Origin: Nocardia coubleae NBRC 108252
Lineage (GTDB): Bacteria > Actinomycetota > Actinomycetes > Mycobacteriales > Mycobacteriaceae
Assembly (NCBI RefSeq): GCF_001612805.1
Contig: NZ_BDBD01000004.1
Coordinates: 248,001 to 312,000, forward strand
DNA length: 64,000 nt
Direction of reading: 5' to 3'
The first letter of the stretch is position 1; each line of letters opens with the position of its first letter. Shown one piece after another: positions 44,308 to 53,416 of this stretch. Below the pieces are notes generated by a model. That model was not told the origin of the DNA. It did not search any database and saw only the letters and a list, made by a program, of their open reading frames with translations. The position numbers were made by a program, and so were the translations under genes.

Positions 44308-45125
44308 GCCTCACGCGGCGTGCGGATGAGGCCTTCCTGCACGACGGCGGCGACCAGGTTGCCCTCGCGATCCCAGATCCGGCCGCCGGTGAGGGCACGG
44401 CCGAAGCCCGCCGAGGGCGAGGACTGGTCGTAGAGCAGCCATTCGTCGGCGCGGAAGGGGCGCAGGAACCACATGGCGTGGTCGAGTGACGCGTCCTGGG
44501 TCGGCACGCCGGGGTGGGTCACCTTCGACGAGCCGAGCAGCGTCATATCGCTCATGTAGGCGAGGGTGCAGACGTGGAACATCGGGTCGTCGGGCAAAGG
44601 GTGCCGGTAGCGGAACCACACCTGCTGCGGGGAGACGGTGCCTTCCCGGCGGGCGACCTGGTCCTGCGGGACCGTGCGGATGTCCCAGTGCTCCCATTCG
44701 CGCATGGCCCACAACCGTTCCGGGCTCAGCGTGGTCTTGGCGTCGGGCAGGTTCTCCGGGCCCTCGATGACCGGCATCACGTCCTGGTGCTCCGGGCCGA
44801 CGTCGCCGCGGTGGAAGGAGGCGGCCATGGTGAAGATCGCCTCGCCGTCCTGCACACCGGTGACCCGGCGGGTGCAGAACGAGCGCCCGTCGCGGATACG
44901 TTCCACCTGGTAGATGGTGGGAGCTTCCGGGTTGCCCGGGCGCAGGAAATAGCCGTGTAGCGAATGCACCTGATAGGCGGAGTCGACGGTGCGCACCGCC
45001 GAGACCAGCGCCCGGCCCGCGACCTGACCGCCGAAGGTCCGCGTCAGCTGGGATTCCGTGGCCGCCCCACGGAAGATGTCGCGTTCCAGCCGCTCGACCT
45101 CGAGCGCCTCTTCGATTGTCGCCAT
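44304..45125 (-). CDS. tesB: Acyl-CoA thioesterase II
   Basis: The product is 273 residues with two hotdog domains. Visible are F-x-G-G-Q-V-x-A-x-A-L-x-S-A, S-L-H-x-Y-F-L-R-P-G, and the C-terminal [13 protein letters not shown] and Y-D-Q-S-S-P-S-A with the catalytic Asp-Thr/Ser-Gln type residues. It hydrolyses medium and long acyl-CoAs. It lies between pdxT and pdxS, as Rv2605c does. Confidence 0.93.
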   Translation of the reverse strand: MATIEEALEVERLERDIFRGAATESQLTRTFGGQVAGRALVSAVRTVDSAYQVHSLHGYFLRPGNPEAPTIYQVERIRDGRSFCTRRVTGVQDGEAIFTMAASFHRGDVGPEHQDVMPVIEGPENLPDAKTTLSPERLWAMREWEHWDIRTVPQDQVARREGTVSPQQVWFRYRHPLPDDPMFHVCTLAYMSDMTLLGSSKVTHPGVPTQDASLDHAMWFLRPFRADEWLLYDQSSPSAGFGRALTGGRIWDREGNLVAAVVQEGLIRTPREA

Positions 45126-45202
45126 GCGGACGAGATTATCGCTAGGCGGACCGCACGGTTTGTCCGGCTCGGCGGCGCGCGGCGGGAATTTGCTGAAATG
45201 GG

Positions 45203-45817
45203 GTGGTGCCGTCGTTCACCCCCGTCTCCCCCACCACCCTGGCCCGCCTGGTCGCCGAGCGGGTATCCGAGCTGCCCGGTCGCCGGGTGGTTGCCGTCGA
45301 CGCCGCCGATGCCGCCGAACCGGTCGCCTTCGCCCAGTTGGTCGCCGACACACTGAACGGGCAGGGCCGGTCGGCTGAGGTGGTGTCACTGCACGCCTTC
45401 GTCCGGCCCGCATCGCTGCGGATGGAGTACGGCCGAACCGACGAATGGTCCTATCGCACAGCATGGTTCGACTACGACGCGATACGCCGGGAGATTCTGG
45501 TTCCGCTGCGGACCGCAGGGCGCTGGTTGCCCGCGCTCTGGGACGAGGCGGGCGACCGGTCGGCGCGGGCGGGCATCCGGACAGCTCCGGCCGATCTGGT
45601 GCTGATCGTGGCGGGCCCGATGCTGCTCGGCCGCGGACTCGACGTCGACCTGTCCGTACGGCTCGAACTCAGCGAGCAGGCGGCACTGCGCCGCACCCCA
45701 CCCGAGCACCAGTGGACCCTGCCCGCGCTGCGCGACCACGACGCCGAACATCCCGAGACCGCTACCTGGACGGTGCGCTGGGATCATCCGGACCGCGCCG
45801 CCCTGCGCACGGGCTGA
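45203..45817 (+). CDS. Uridine kinase-like protein without a P-loop
   Basis: The product is 204 residues. The overall order (N-terminal G-R-R-V-V-A-V-D, later Y-D-Y-D-A-I-like F-D-Y-D-A-I-R-R-E and an L-I-V-A-G-P strand) follows the P-loop uridine kinase-like actinobacterial family. The expected Walker A G-x(4)-G-K-[S/T] is replaced by A-A-D-A-A-E-P-V (34-41), so it lacks the lysine and serine/threonine. It is probably not an active kinase. Start is GTG 45203, divergent from tesB by 77 bp. Confidence 0.65.
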   Translation: MVPSFTPVSPTTLARLVAERVSELPGRRVVAVDAADAAEPVAFAQLVADTLNGQGRSAEVVSLHAFVRPASLRMEYGRTDEWSYRTAWFDYDAIRREILVPLRTAGRWLPALWDEAGDRSARAGIRTAPADLVLIVAGPMLLGRGLDVDLSVRLELSEQAALRRTPPEHQWTLPALRDHDAEHPETATWTVRWDHPDRAALRTG

Positions 45818-45828
45818 AAACAGGCGAA

Positions 45829-45855
45829 AGCCCCGGCCGCACCGCGACCGGGGCT
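45829..45855. terminator. Stem-loop between convergent genes
   Basis: Arms AGCCCCGG (45829-45836) and CCGGGGCT (45848-45855) are perfect. The gap is 51 bp between the kinase-like and the lipoprotein stops, so it likely serves both strands. Confidence 0.75.
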
Positions 45856-45868
45856 GCACGCGGCGCTA

Positions 45869-46369
45869 TCAGGCGCAGGCGACCGACTGCTGGCCCAGGT
45901 TGGTGAGCATGGTGCAGGCCCACGACTTCTGGACCTTCCACTTGCCGTCCTCGGCGACGAACGGCACGTCGACCACATTGGTCTGGCCGTTGACCGTGAA
46001 GTTCGCCTTGGCGTTCACGCTGTCACCGAAGGAGGTCACCTCGGTGACCTGCACCTGGGCACCGGCGTCGCGGGCGGCGACGGCCAGGCGGTTCGGCAGC
46101 TCGGGATCGGCCTCGCCACCCTGCACGAAGTCCAGCTTCTGCTCGTTGGGCACCGAGGGGTCCAGCGCGGTGTTGAGCTGGGCGTTGAGCTCTTCCACCG
46201 TCGGCACGGGGGGCAGGTCCGCGGCAGCGGCCGTGGTCGTGGCCGGAGCACTGGTCGTGGACTTGGCGGCGGGCTTGTCGCCCTTGTCGTCACTGCACGC
46301 ACTCATTCCCAATGCGGCGACCACGGCCAGGCCTGCGATCGCCACACGTCCGGTCCTACGAAGCTTCAT
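45869..46369 (-). CDS. Lipoprotein with low-molecular-weight antigen Mtb12-like domain
   Basis: The product is 166 residues. The signal peptide ends in L-G-M-S-A-C-S (Cys about 25), followed by a Thr/Ala-rich linker and the mature domain V-P-T-V-E-E-L-N-A-Q-L-N-T-A-L-D-P-S-V-P-N, then G-G-E-A-D-P and a closing strand with Cys pairs. That order matches the Mtb12/CFP-2 secreted antigen domain. It is an envelope protein of unknown function. The upstream region to 46531 holds no further gene. Confidence 0.75.
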   Translation of the reverse strand: MKLRRTGRVAIAGLAVVAALGMSACSDDKGDKPAAKSTTSAPATTTAAAADLPPVPTVEELNAQLNTALDPSVPNEQKLDFVQGGEADPELPNRLAVAARDAGAQVQVTEVTSFGDSVNAKANFTVNGQTNVVDVPFVAEDGKWKVQKSWACTMLTNLGQQSVACA

Positions 46370-46531
46370 CCACTCGTCCTTTGCGTCGGGTCAACGGTTT
46401 TCGCCCTGTGGGCGCCAACGGCACGGTACCGGCGCCACACGACGCGGGCCACGGTGCCTCGGCCAGGACGCTACCCAGCGTTTTTGAGGAAAGTCTGAGA
46501 CGTGCCGGTACCGCGCTTGTGAAGGCCCCTT

Positions 46532-47308
46532 TCAGCGTAGGGCGAGCATCGCGTCGACGAGGCGGGCGTGGGTGTCGGCATCGGCGGCGGCGATGAGCCC
46601 GTGTGGGGCGGAATGTAGTGGTTGACCTGCAATTCCGGTGACGACGCAGCCCGCCGCGCGGCAGATTTCCACCGCGCTGGTGAAGTGGACGTTGTCGCGC
46701 AGATCGCCGCCGGTGACATAGGCGGCGCGTCTGCCCGCGGCGACCCAGACCAGGGCGAGCGAGGTGGACAGCACGCGCGGGTGGAAGTCGGCGGCGACGC
46801 TGTCGAGCAGGCGGGTGGGTCTGGACCAGGGCAGCGGGTTGTCGAGGTCGATGTCGATCAGGCGGCTGCCCGCGTCGGGGCGCAGGACGGTGTCGGAGCC
46901 GTCGTGGCGGCGGTACGCGTTCTCGCCCGAGGTCCAGAACACCTCGCCGGTGAACGGTGCGCCGACGGCCGCGGCCCGAACGGTGTCCCCGATGCGCAAG
47001 GCGACGTTCACCGCGACGAGCTGTGTGCCGACCGCGAAATTCCTTGTGCCGCAGAGCGGGTCGACGAACCAGGTGCGGTCGCTGCCCGGCGATCCCGTGG
47101 TGCCGGACTCCTCGGCGACGAACCGGTCGTGCGGACGGGCCGCGGTGAGGACCTCGAGGATCGCGCGTTCGGCGGCCAGGTCGGTCTGGGTGGCGAAGTC
47201 GTCGCCCTCTTTGGCGTAGCGGGTGACGGGTGCGTGGAACGACGACCGGATCACCTGTGACGCGAGTTCTGTTGCGTGGATTGCGATTTCGACATCGGAG
47301 TGGTGCAC
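46532..47308 (-). CDS. Inositol monophosphatase-like protein with altered metal site
   Basis: The product is 258 residues. It has D-F-A-T-Q-T-D-L-A-A-E and the E66-E67 pair, but the key metal motif D-P-[L/I]-D-G-[S/T] reads D-P-L-C-G-T (C86), and the second site W-D-x-A-A-G is D-N-V-H-F-T-S-A-V. It may be inactive, or use another chemistry. The family includes IMPase, histidinol phosphatase and CysQ. No partner is evident. The start GTG 47306-47308 is followed by a good N-terminus. Confidence 0.75.
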   Translation of the reverse strand: MHHSDVEIAIHATELASQVIRSSFHAPVTRYAKEGDDFATQTDLAAERAILEVLTAARPHDRFVAEESGTTGSPGSDRTWFVDPLCGTRNFAVGTQLVAVNVALRIGDTVRAAAVGAPFTGEVFWTSGENAYRRHDGSDTVLRPDAGSRLIDIDLDNPLPWSRPTRLLDSVAADFHPRVLSTSLALVWVAAGRRAAYVTGGDLRDNVHFTSAVEICRAAGCVVTGIAGQPLHSAPHGLIAAADADTHARLVDAMLALR

Positions 47309-47348
47309 CGTTCTCAGGCTACGGAGTCCGGTGACGCCCGGGGCCGGA

Positions 47349-48107
47349 TCAGCGCGCCAGGTACACCGCTAGCCCGAGTCCGAGCACGCCGACGGTCACC
47401 CGCAGCAGGTTCGGCGGGATCACCTTCACCACCGGCGGCCCGCACCACCCACCGACGAGCGCCCCCATCGCCAGCCCGAGCGCCGCGAACCAGTGCACCG
47501 GCCCGAACATCGCGAAGCCGAGAGCCGCGACCAGATTGGCGATGCCGAGCAGGAAGCTCTTGAGCACCGATGCGCTCCACACGGATTCGGAGGTGCACAG
47601 CAGCATCATCGACAGATAGATCACGCCCGCACCGGCCCCGAAGTACCCGCCGTACACCGAGATCAGCAGGATCCCCAACGGCACGATCCACGGCGCGCTG
47701 AGCTCCCCCACATGCTTGCGAACCACCGGCTGCACCAGCAACGCGATCGACGCCGCCGCGACCAGGAACGGCACCACCACCTCGAAGGTCCCCTCGGGCG
47801 CCACCAACAACGCCAGCGCACCGAGCAACCCACCCAGCGCCGACAAGCCCGCCCACCACACGAGCGTGCGCCCCCGCCCCGTGAGTTCGCGCCCCGAATT
47901 GGCGGTGGCCCCCACCCCCACGGCCACCATCGCCACGGTATTGGTCACATTCGCCGTCACCGGCGGCAACCCCACAGCCAGCAACGCCGGATAGGAAACG
48001 ATCGACGCCATCCCGGTGACGAACCCGATCAACCCGGTGAAGAATCCCGCGACGACCAGCAAGAAGAAGTCGAGCACGGTCACAGACCGACTGTACGGTA
48101 CGCCCAT
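47349..48107 (-). CDS. TSUP/DUF81-family membrane permease
   Basis: The product is 252 residues with about eight hydrophobic helices. The features are the opening F-x-T-G-x-I-G-F-V-T-G and its second-half copy Y-G-G-Y-F-G-A-G-A-G, marking the internally duplicated TSUP fold. Family members export sulfite, taurine-derived anions or organosulfonates. ATG 48105-48107 was chosen; GTG 48083 is an alternative. It is divergent from the following gene, with a 257-bp gap containing a perfect inverted repeat. Confidence 0.85.
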   Translation of the reverse strand: MGVPYSRSVTVLDFFLLVVAGFFTGLIGFVTGMASIVSYPALLAVGLPPVTANVTNTVAMVAVGVGATANSGRELTGRGRTLVWWAGLSALGGLLGALALLVAPEGTFEVVVPFLVAAASIALLVQPVVRKHVGELSAPWIVPLGILLISVYGGYFGAGAGVIYLSMMLLCTSESVWSASVLKSFLLGIANLVAALGFAMFGPVHWFAALGLAMGALVGGWCGPPVVKVIPPNLLRVTVGVLGLGLAVYLAR

Positions 48108-48243
48108 TCGGCAGCATCCCAGGGGCAAGGGGCGCCCCCTCCAGCCCGAGCCTGCGAGCAGGACCTCGAGGTGCGGGCGCGCGACCGTCCGCCGGATTCA
48201 GGCGTTCGTTGCTTCGGGTCGCCTTCCGACCGAATTCGTCAGA

Positions 48244-48293
48244 GACAGAATCGCTGTGGCCCAGGCCATGTCGAGCCCAGCTCTGATTCTGTC
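48244..48293. promoter_or_regulatory. Inverted repeat in the divergent promoter region
   Basis: Perfect 9-bp arms GACAGAATC (48244-48252) and GATTCTGTC (48285-48293) with a 32-base spacer. Long spacers suit cooperative regulator dimers or a long-stem RNA, but neither is shown. Confidence 0.35.
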
Positions 48294-48364
48294 CGGCGAC
48301 GGGATGCGGAGACCGACGGATTGCCGAGCAGGCGAACGAGATTCGCGCGTGCCAGGATTTCCTG

Positions 48365-49132
48365 GTGAAGACCACACTCTTCGGGCACCACGATCCCGTG
48401 CGGCAGGATCGGCTCGACTCGAACACCATTGCCCAACTGGACGATATCGCCGGATTCGCCGATGTCCTCGAGGCTCTCGACGCGGCGCGTGCCCGGCATC
48501 CCGGCGACCGTATCGTCTGCACTCTCGACGACCCGTATCAATGTGCCTACACAAGCGTGCACGCCACCCTCCAGCTCAGCGACGACGACTGGGATGAGGA
48601 GCCGGACGAAGAGGATCCCGTCGGGGTGCACCGGTACGACAACTCGACGACGGGCCGAATCGCCGCACTCCTCGACGACCCGGACCGGCGGGTCGAGTGG
48701 TCGTCCGTGCAGGGCACCTTGGCGACCTCGAGCCAGGACCTCGCCGCGCTGGCCACGATGAACCGCACGCCCGACGTGGCACTCGACCGTATCGTCCTGG
48801 TTCAACGGGCGCCGGTGCACCGCGACGACCTCGCGATCGCGGGCATCCCGAACGGGTATTTCGGCGAGGATTGGGACATCTTCGCCAATCACGCGGTCAT
48901 CCGGCGGATGGCCGACCACGGGTACCGCCTGATCGGCATCGGGGCCAGACTGCTCGGGTTCGACCGCCCAACGGCACCGACCCCGCCGGAAGTCGCCGCG
49001 CTGATCGCGGATCTGACCGATCTCTACGGCTCACCGGAGGCGGCGTGTTGGTCGGAGCTGGCCGAGTCGCTCCCAACCCAGCGTCTCCTCATACTCGGCT
49101 ATGCCGGGGATTTCGGGAACGTCCTGGGCTGA
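48365..49132 (+). CDS. Unknown soluble protein, possible DUF4253-like C-terminus
   Basis: The product is 255 residues, acidic and without a signal peptide. The middle has an acidic run (D-D-D-W-D-E-E-P-D-E-E-D). The C-terminal half (A-P-V-H-R-D-D-L, then a helix with I-R-R-M-A-D-H-G-Y-R-L-I-G-I-G) has a layout like DUF4253 proteins, but I am not sure. The start is GTG 48365, a codon after a weak site. Genes of this kind are often lone accessory genes. Confidence 0.5.
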   Translation: MKTTLFGHHDPVRQDRLDSNTIAQLDDIAGFADVLEALDAARARHPGDRIVCTLDDPYQCAYTSVHATLQLSDDDWDEEPDEEDPVGVHRYDNSTTGRIAALLDDPDRRVEWSSVQGTLATSSQDLAALATMNRTPDVALDRIVLVQRAPVHRDDLAIAGIPNGYFGEDWDIFANHAVIRRMADHGYRLIGIGARLLGFDRPTAPTPPEVAALIADLTDLYGSPEAACWSELAESLPTQRLLILGYAGDFGNVLG

Positions 49133-49183
49133 CGCCACCGGCAGACAGAAGCGACTCGAGAATGGGTCTCGAAGAAAACGGTA

Positions 49184-49204
49184 GGCGGCGCGTGATGCGC
49201 CGCC
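49184..49204 (-). terminator. Intrinsic terminator of pdxS
   Basis: Arms GGCGGCGC (49184-49191) and GCGCCGCC (49197-49204) with a 5-base loop. On the minus strand it is followed by TACCGTTTTCTTCG, and it lies 28 bp past the pdxS stop. Confidence 0.8.
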
Positions 49205-49231
49205 CACCGGATTGTGCTGTCCCCGAACCGA

Positions 49232-50152
49232 TTACCAGCCGCGCTCGGCGAGGCGGTGGGGCTGGGGGATTTCTTCGACGTTGATGCCGACCATGGCTTC
49301 GCCGAGGCCGCGGGAGACCTTGGCCAGGACGTCGGGGTCGTCGTAGAAGGTGGTGGCCTTGACGATGGCGGCGGCGCGCTGTTCGGGGTTGCCGGACTTG
49401 AAGATACCGGAGCCGACGAAGACGCCTTCGGCGCCGAGCTGCATCATCATGGCGGCGTCGGCGGGGGTGGCGATGCCGCCCGCGGTGAACATGACGACGG
49501 GCAGCTTGCCGGTCTGGGCGACCTCGCGGACCAGCTCGTAGGGGGCCTGGAGTTCCTTGGCGGCGACGAAGAGCTCGTCTTCGGACAGGGACGTGAGGCG
49601 GCGGATCTCGGCGCGGATGGTGCGCATGTGGGTGGTGGCGTTGGAGACGTCACCGGTGCCCGCCTCGCCCTTGGAGCGGATCATGGCCGCGCCCTCGGTG
49701 ATGCGGCGCAGGGCCTCACCGAGGTTGGTGGCGCCACAGACGAAGGGGACGGTGAAGTTCCACTTGTCGATGTGGTTGGCGTAGTCGGCGGGGGTGAGGA
49801 CCTCGGACTCGTCGATGTAGTCCACGCCGAGGCTCTGCAGAATCTGCGCCTCGACGAAGTGGCCGATGCGGGCCTTGGCCATCACGGGGATGGAGACCGC
49901 GGAGATGATGCCGTCGATCATGTCCGGGTCGCTCATCCGGGACACGCCACCCTGGGCGCGGATGTCGGCGGGCACCCGCTCGAGCGCCATGACCGCGACG
50001 GCGCCCGCGTCCTCGGCGATCTTGGCCTGCTCCGGGGTGACCACGTCCATGATCACACCGCCCTTGAGCATCTCGGCCATGCCGCGCTTCACGCGGGCGG
50101 TGCCGACGGTTGATGTGGTCTCGGGCGTAGTCACGGCATTCTCCTGGGTCAT
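49232..50152 (-). CDS. pdxS: Pyridoxal 5'-phosphate synthase lyase subunit
   Basis: The product is 306 residues. PdxS makes PLP from ribose 5-phosphate, glyceraldehyde 3-phosphate and ammonia supplied by PdxT. Motifs are [25 protein letters not shown] and G-E-A-G-T-G-D, with catalytic lysines in the first and second blocks. ATG 50150-50152 has AGGT upstream; GTG 50158 would add two residues. Confidence 0.95.
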   Translation of the reverse strand: MTQENAVTTPETTSTVGTARVKRGMAEMLKGGVIMDVVTPEQAKIAEDAGAVAVMALERVPADIRAQGGVSRMSDPDMIDGIISAVSIPVMAKARIGHFVEAQILQSLGVDYIDESEVLTPADYANHIDKWNFTVPFVCGATNLGEALRRITEGAAMIRSKGEAGTGDVSNATTHMRTIRAEIRRLTSLSEDELFVAAKELQAPYELVREVAQTGKLPVVMFTAGGIATPADAAMMMQLGAEGVFVGSGIFKSGNPEQRAAAIVKATTFYDDPDVLAKVSRGLGEAMVGINVEEIPQPHRLAERGW

Positions 50153-50325
50153 GTGCACCTAACGGGCAGACTGTGTGGTCTCCTGCGATTCTAGGTGGCC
50201 GCCGAATCAGGGTTCATAGCCAGTCGGAGCCCACTGGACTGGTCGCGACCTGGGCCGATACCGCCGACCGCCGCATCTGGACCGGCTGCGGACCGCGCGG
50301 CGTGAGGCGACACACACGGCCCGGA

Positions 50326-51375
50326 TCAGCGAATGGACCGGACCACCGGTTCGGTGTCGTCGCCGGCGGCGCCGATCGCCTCGGCGAGCAACTCGTCGAG
50401 GTGGTACGGGTACACGGCCTCGCCGGTGGCGTCGAGGGCGCGGATGTCGGCGGGCGTGCACCACCGGTGGTCGGTGATGGTGCGCCGTTCCAGCGCGGTG
50501 AGGTCGGCGGGCCGCCAGGCGAAATTGGGGGCCCGCAGGACGAAGAACAGCTCTTCGGAGCGGATGAGTTCACCGTTGAACGGGAACACCGCGACCCGCC
50601 GCCACAGCGGACCACGCAACGCGGCCGGGTCGATCCGCTGCCCGGTCTCCTCGTACACCTCGCGGACCGCCGTTTCGCGCAGGGTCTCCCCCGGTTCCAC
50701 GCCGCCGCCGACGGTGAACCAGAACGCCACCTCGGGAACCATCGGGTCGTGCCCGCGCAGCAGCAGCACCCGGTCCTGTTCGTCGAGCAGCACCACACGC
50801 GCCGAGGTACGGGTGGTGTGCACCTCGAGCCCGGTGGACGCGGCCGGTGTCGCGCGCTCGGTGATCTCGAAATAGGTCGGCAGCGGCGCGGTACCGCCGA
50901 GGTGCAACCAGCGCACCGGCCGACGGGTGCGCAGGGCGAGGGTGTCGCGCACGGCGTCGTTGTGGAACCGGCGCGCGATGAGCACCCTGGCCTCGGCGTC
51001 GGCCAGTTCGGCGACGAGCTGGGGTCGCAGCTGACCGATGTCGACCGTCGACAGCGCGGCCGAGAGCTGGTTCTCGATGGTCTCGCGATCGCCCCGATCG
51101 GCGCGTTCGGCCCAGTCGGCCAGGGCGGCGAGCTGTCCGGCCCGCTCGGATCGCAGCGGATCGGTACTCGCCGGGCCCGCGATGGCCATGGCGACCGCGC
51201 GCGCGACCACCGCGCGCCGGGCCAGTGCCGCGTCGAGGGCCTGCCAGGACCGGTCCGAGCGCACGTGCAGTCGGTCGAGCCGGTTGGCGGTGGACGCCGC
51301 CCACACACCGAGCGCGAGCACAAACAGGGCGATCAGGCCGAGAACGAGGATCGCGGTCGCGGAGAAGGTGATCAT
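50326..51375 (-). CDS. Membrane-anchored LemA-like plus NUDIX protein
   Basis: The product is 349 residues (Rv2609c-like by position). One N-terminal helix (about 7-27) is followed by a LemA-type helical domain (L-D-R-L-H-V-R-S-D-R-S-W, ending F-H-N-D-A-V and Y-F-E). A complete NUDIX box G-V-E-P-G-E-T-L-R-E-T-A-V-R-E-V-Y-E-E-T-G lies at about 229-250, so the hydrolase should be active. It may clean nucleotide sugars or dinucleotide by-products of PIM/cell-wall synthesis. ATGA overlap with pimA (51372-51375) shows it is downstream in that operon. Confidence 0.85.
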   Translation of the reverse strand: MITFSATAILVLGLIALFVLALGVWAASTANRLDRLHVRSDRSWQALDAALARRAVVARAVAMAIAGPASTDPLRSERAGQLAALADWAERADRGDRETIENQLSAALSTVDIGQLRPQLVAELADAEARVLIARRFHNDAVRDTLALRTRRPVRWLHLGGTAPLPTYFEITERATPAASTGLEVHTTRTSARVVLLDEQDRVLLLRGHDPMVPEVAFWFTVGGGVEPGETLRETAVREVYEETGQRIDPAALRGPLWRRVAVFPFNGELIRSEELFFVLRAPNFAWRPADLTALERRTITDHRWCTPADIRALDATGEAVYPYHLDELLAEAIGAAGDDTEPVVRSIR

Positions 51376-52496
51376 CCGGCGGCCCGCACCCCGTTGTCGC
51401 CGACGGTGACGGTCTCGTACACGCGCAGGATCTGTTCGGCCACCACCGGCCAGTCGTAGGCGGCGACCACCTGGGTGGCGGTGCGCACCAACCGGTCGCG
51501 GGTGTCGTCGTCGGTGAGCAGGGTGTCGATGGCCTCGGCCAGCGCGTCCGCGTCACCCACGGGGGTGAGCAGACCGGCGCTGCCGTCGCGCAGTACGCGG
51601 CGGAAGGCGTCGAGTTCGCTGGCCACGACCGGCGTGCCCGCCGCCATGGCCTCGATGAGGATGATGCCGAAGCTCTCCCCGCCCAGGTTCGGCGCCACGT
51701 ACACGTCGGCGCTGCGCAGCGCGGCGGCCTTCTCCGCGTCGGAGACCTGACCGAGGAAACGCAGGTGCCCGGCGTGGGGGCCCGCCTCGCGGCGCAACCT
51801 GTCCTCGTCGCCGCGCCCGACGATCAGGATCTCCACGTCGGGATGGCGTTCGACGAGCGCGGGCAAGGCGGCGAGCAGCACGTCCATACCCTTGCGCGGT
51901 TCGTCGTAGCGGCCGAGGAACAGCACCGTCCTGCCCGCGCGCGGGTAGCCGTCGAGCAGTGGGCCGCGCGCGAACGCCGACACATCGACCCCGTTGGGGA
52001 TCTCCACCGCATCCGACCCGAGCGCCTCCACCTGCCAGCGCCTGGCCAGCTCCGACACCGCGATCCGCCCGCTGATCTTCTCGTGGTACGGGCGGAGCAC
52101 ACCCTGAAAAGTGCTGAGCACCAACGACTTCGTGGTCGAGGTGTGGAAGGTCGCCACGATGGGGCCCTCGGCGATCTTGAGCGCCAGCATCGACAGGCTC
52201 GGCGCGTTGGGTTCGTGGATGTGCAGCACGTCGAAGTCGTTGCTGTCGATCCAGCGGCGGATGCGCGTGTAGGCCATCGGCCCGAACGACAGTCGCGCCA
52301 CCGACCCGTTGTAGGGAATGGCGACGGCACGACCGGCCGAGACGACGAAGTCGGGCAACGGCGTGTCGTCGGACGCGGGCGCGAGCACGCTCACCCGGTG
52401 CCCACGCTCGATGAACACCCGCGCCAGCTCGACCACGTGCGCCTGCACGCCGCCGGGCACGTCGAAGGAGTACGGGCAGACCATGCCGATCTTCAC
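51372..52496 (-). CDS. pimA: Phosphatidylinositol alpha-mannosyltransferase
   Basis: The product is 374 residues, a GT-B fold (GT4) enzyme that transfers the first mannose from GDP-mannose to phosphatidylinositol at the cytosolic membrane face. Visible are the N-terminal S-F-D-V-P-G-G-V-Q-A-H, F-L-G-R-Y-D-E-P-R-K-G and the E-x7-E element in G-G-E-S-F-G-I-I-L-I-E. It overlaps patA by four bases (ATGA). Confidence 0.95.
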   Translation of the reverse strand: MKIGMVCPYSFDVPGGVQAHVVELARVFIERGHRVSVLAPASDDTPLPDFVVSAGRAVAIPYNGSVARLSFGPMAYTRIRRWIDSNDFDVLHIHEPNAPSLSMLALKIAEGPIVATFHTSTTKSLVLSTFQGVLRPYHEKISGRIAVSELARRWQVEALGSDAVEIPNGVDVSAFARGPLLDGYPRAGRTVLFLGRYDEPRKGMDVLLAALPALVERHPDVEILIVGRGDEDRLRREAGPHAGHLRFLGQVSDAEKAAALRSADVYVAPNLGGESFGIILIEAMAAGTPVVASELDAFRRVLRDGSAGLLTPVGDADALAEAIDTLLTDDDTRDRLVRTATQVVAAYDWPVVAEQILRVYETVTVGDNGVRAAG

Positions 52497-53416
52497 CGCA
52501 CGTCACCTGCCTTGGCCGCGGCGATCCGGGCCAGTCGTTCCGGCGACAGATCGGCTTCCCACAGGGGCTGGAGCATGTGCCAGTCGGCCGGGTGGCGGGC
52601 GATGTTCGCCGCGAATTCGTCGGCGAGCAGCTGGGTCGTGGCGGCCACGCCACCCGAGACGTCCAGCGGCGCACCGGCTTTCAAGCCCCAGCCTTCGGTG
52701 CCGTCGGCCTCGGTGGTGAACCAGGCGTGCACCGGCATCAGCGCGGCGCCGGTCTCGATGGCGAGTTTGGCCGCACCCGCGGGCATCCAGGTGCGTTCAC
52801 CGAAGAAGTTCACCGGCACACCGCGGCCGGTGAGGTCACGTTCACCCATCAGGCACACGATCCGGTTCTGCCGCAACCGTTCAGTCAGCGGCACGAACGG
52901 TGGCTGTTCTCCGCCGGTCAGCGGGAACACCTCGAAGCCGAGGCTCTCGCGGTAGGCCACGAACCGTTCGAACAGCGATTCGGGCTTCAGCCGTTCGGCG
53001 ACGGTGGTGAAGGTGTCGTAGTGCTGGACCAGCCACACCCCGGCCATGTCCCAGTTGCCGGAATGCGGCAGGACGAAGATGACGCCGCGCCCGGCTTCGA
53101 GGCCGGCGTCGACGTTTTCCAGGCCGTGGACGTAGTAGTCGATGGTGCTGTGGTCCATGCTCGGCAGCCGGAACGCCTCACGCCAGTACCGGGCATAGGA
53201 ACGCATGCTCGCCCGCATCAGGTCGTCGGGAACCTCGGCCGGTGCTACACCGAGCACCCGGGCCAGGTTGCGGCGCAGCTGCCGCGGTCCGCCGTCCTTG
53301 GTCGCACGGTCGGCGCCGAAGTCGAAAGCCTTGCGCGCCAACGATTCCGGTGCCGAACGGACCAGCCGCCACCCCGCCGCGTAGCCCCAGTCGCTGAGCC
53401 GTTCGCTGATGGTCAC
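52493..53416 (-). CDS. patA: PIM acyltransferase (lauroyl acyltransferase-like)
   Basis: The product is 307 residues. The motif H-S-G-N-W-D is the H-x4-D acyltransferase pair. It acylates the mannose of phosphatidylinositol mannosides in mycobacteria. GTG 53414-53416 overlaps the pgsA stop (GTGA), which favours it over the longer frame. It lies between pimA and pgsA1, as Rv2611c. Confidence 0.93.
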   Translation of the reverse strand: MTISERLSDWGYAAGWRLVRSAPESLARKAFDFGADRATKDGGPRQLRRNLARVLGVAPAEVPDDLMRASMRSYARYWREAFRLPSMDHSTIDYYVHGLENVDAGLEAGRGVIFVLPHSGNWDMAGVWLVQHYDTFTTVAERLKPESLFERFVAYRESLGFEVFPLTGGEQPPFVPLTERLRQNRIVCLMGERDLTGRGVPVNFFGERTWMPAGAAKLAIETGAALMPVHAWFTTEADGTEGWGLKAGAPLDVSGGVAATTQLLADEFAANIARHPADWHMLQPLWEADLSPERLARIAAAKAGDVR

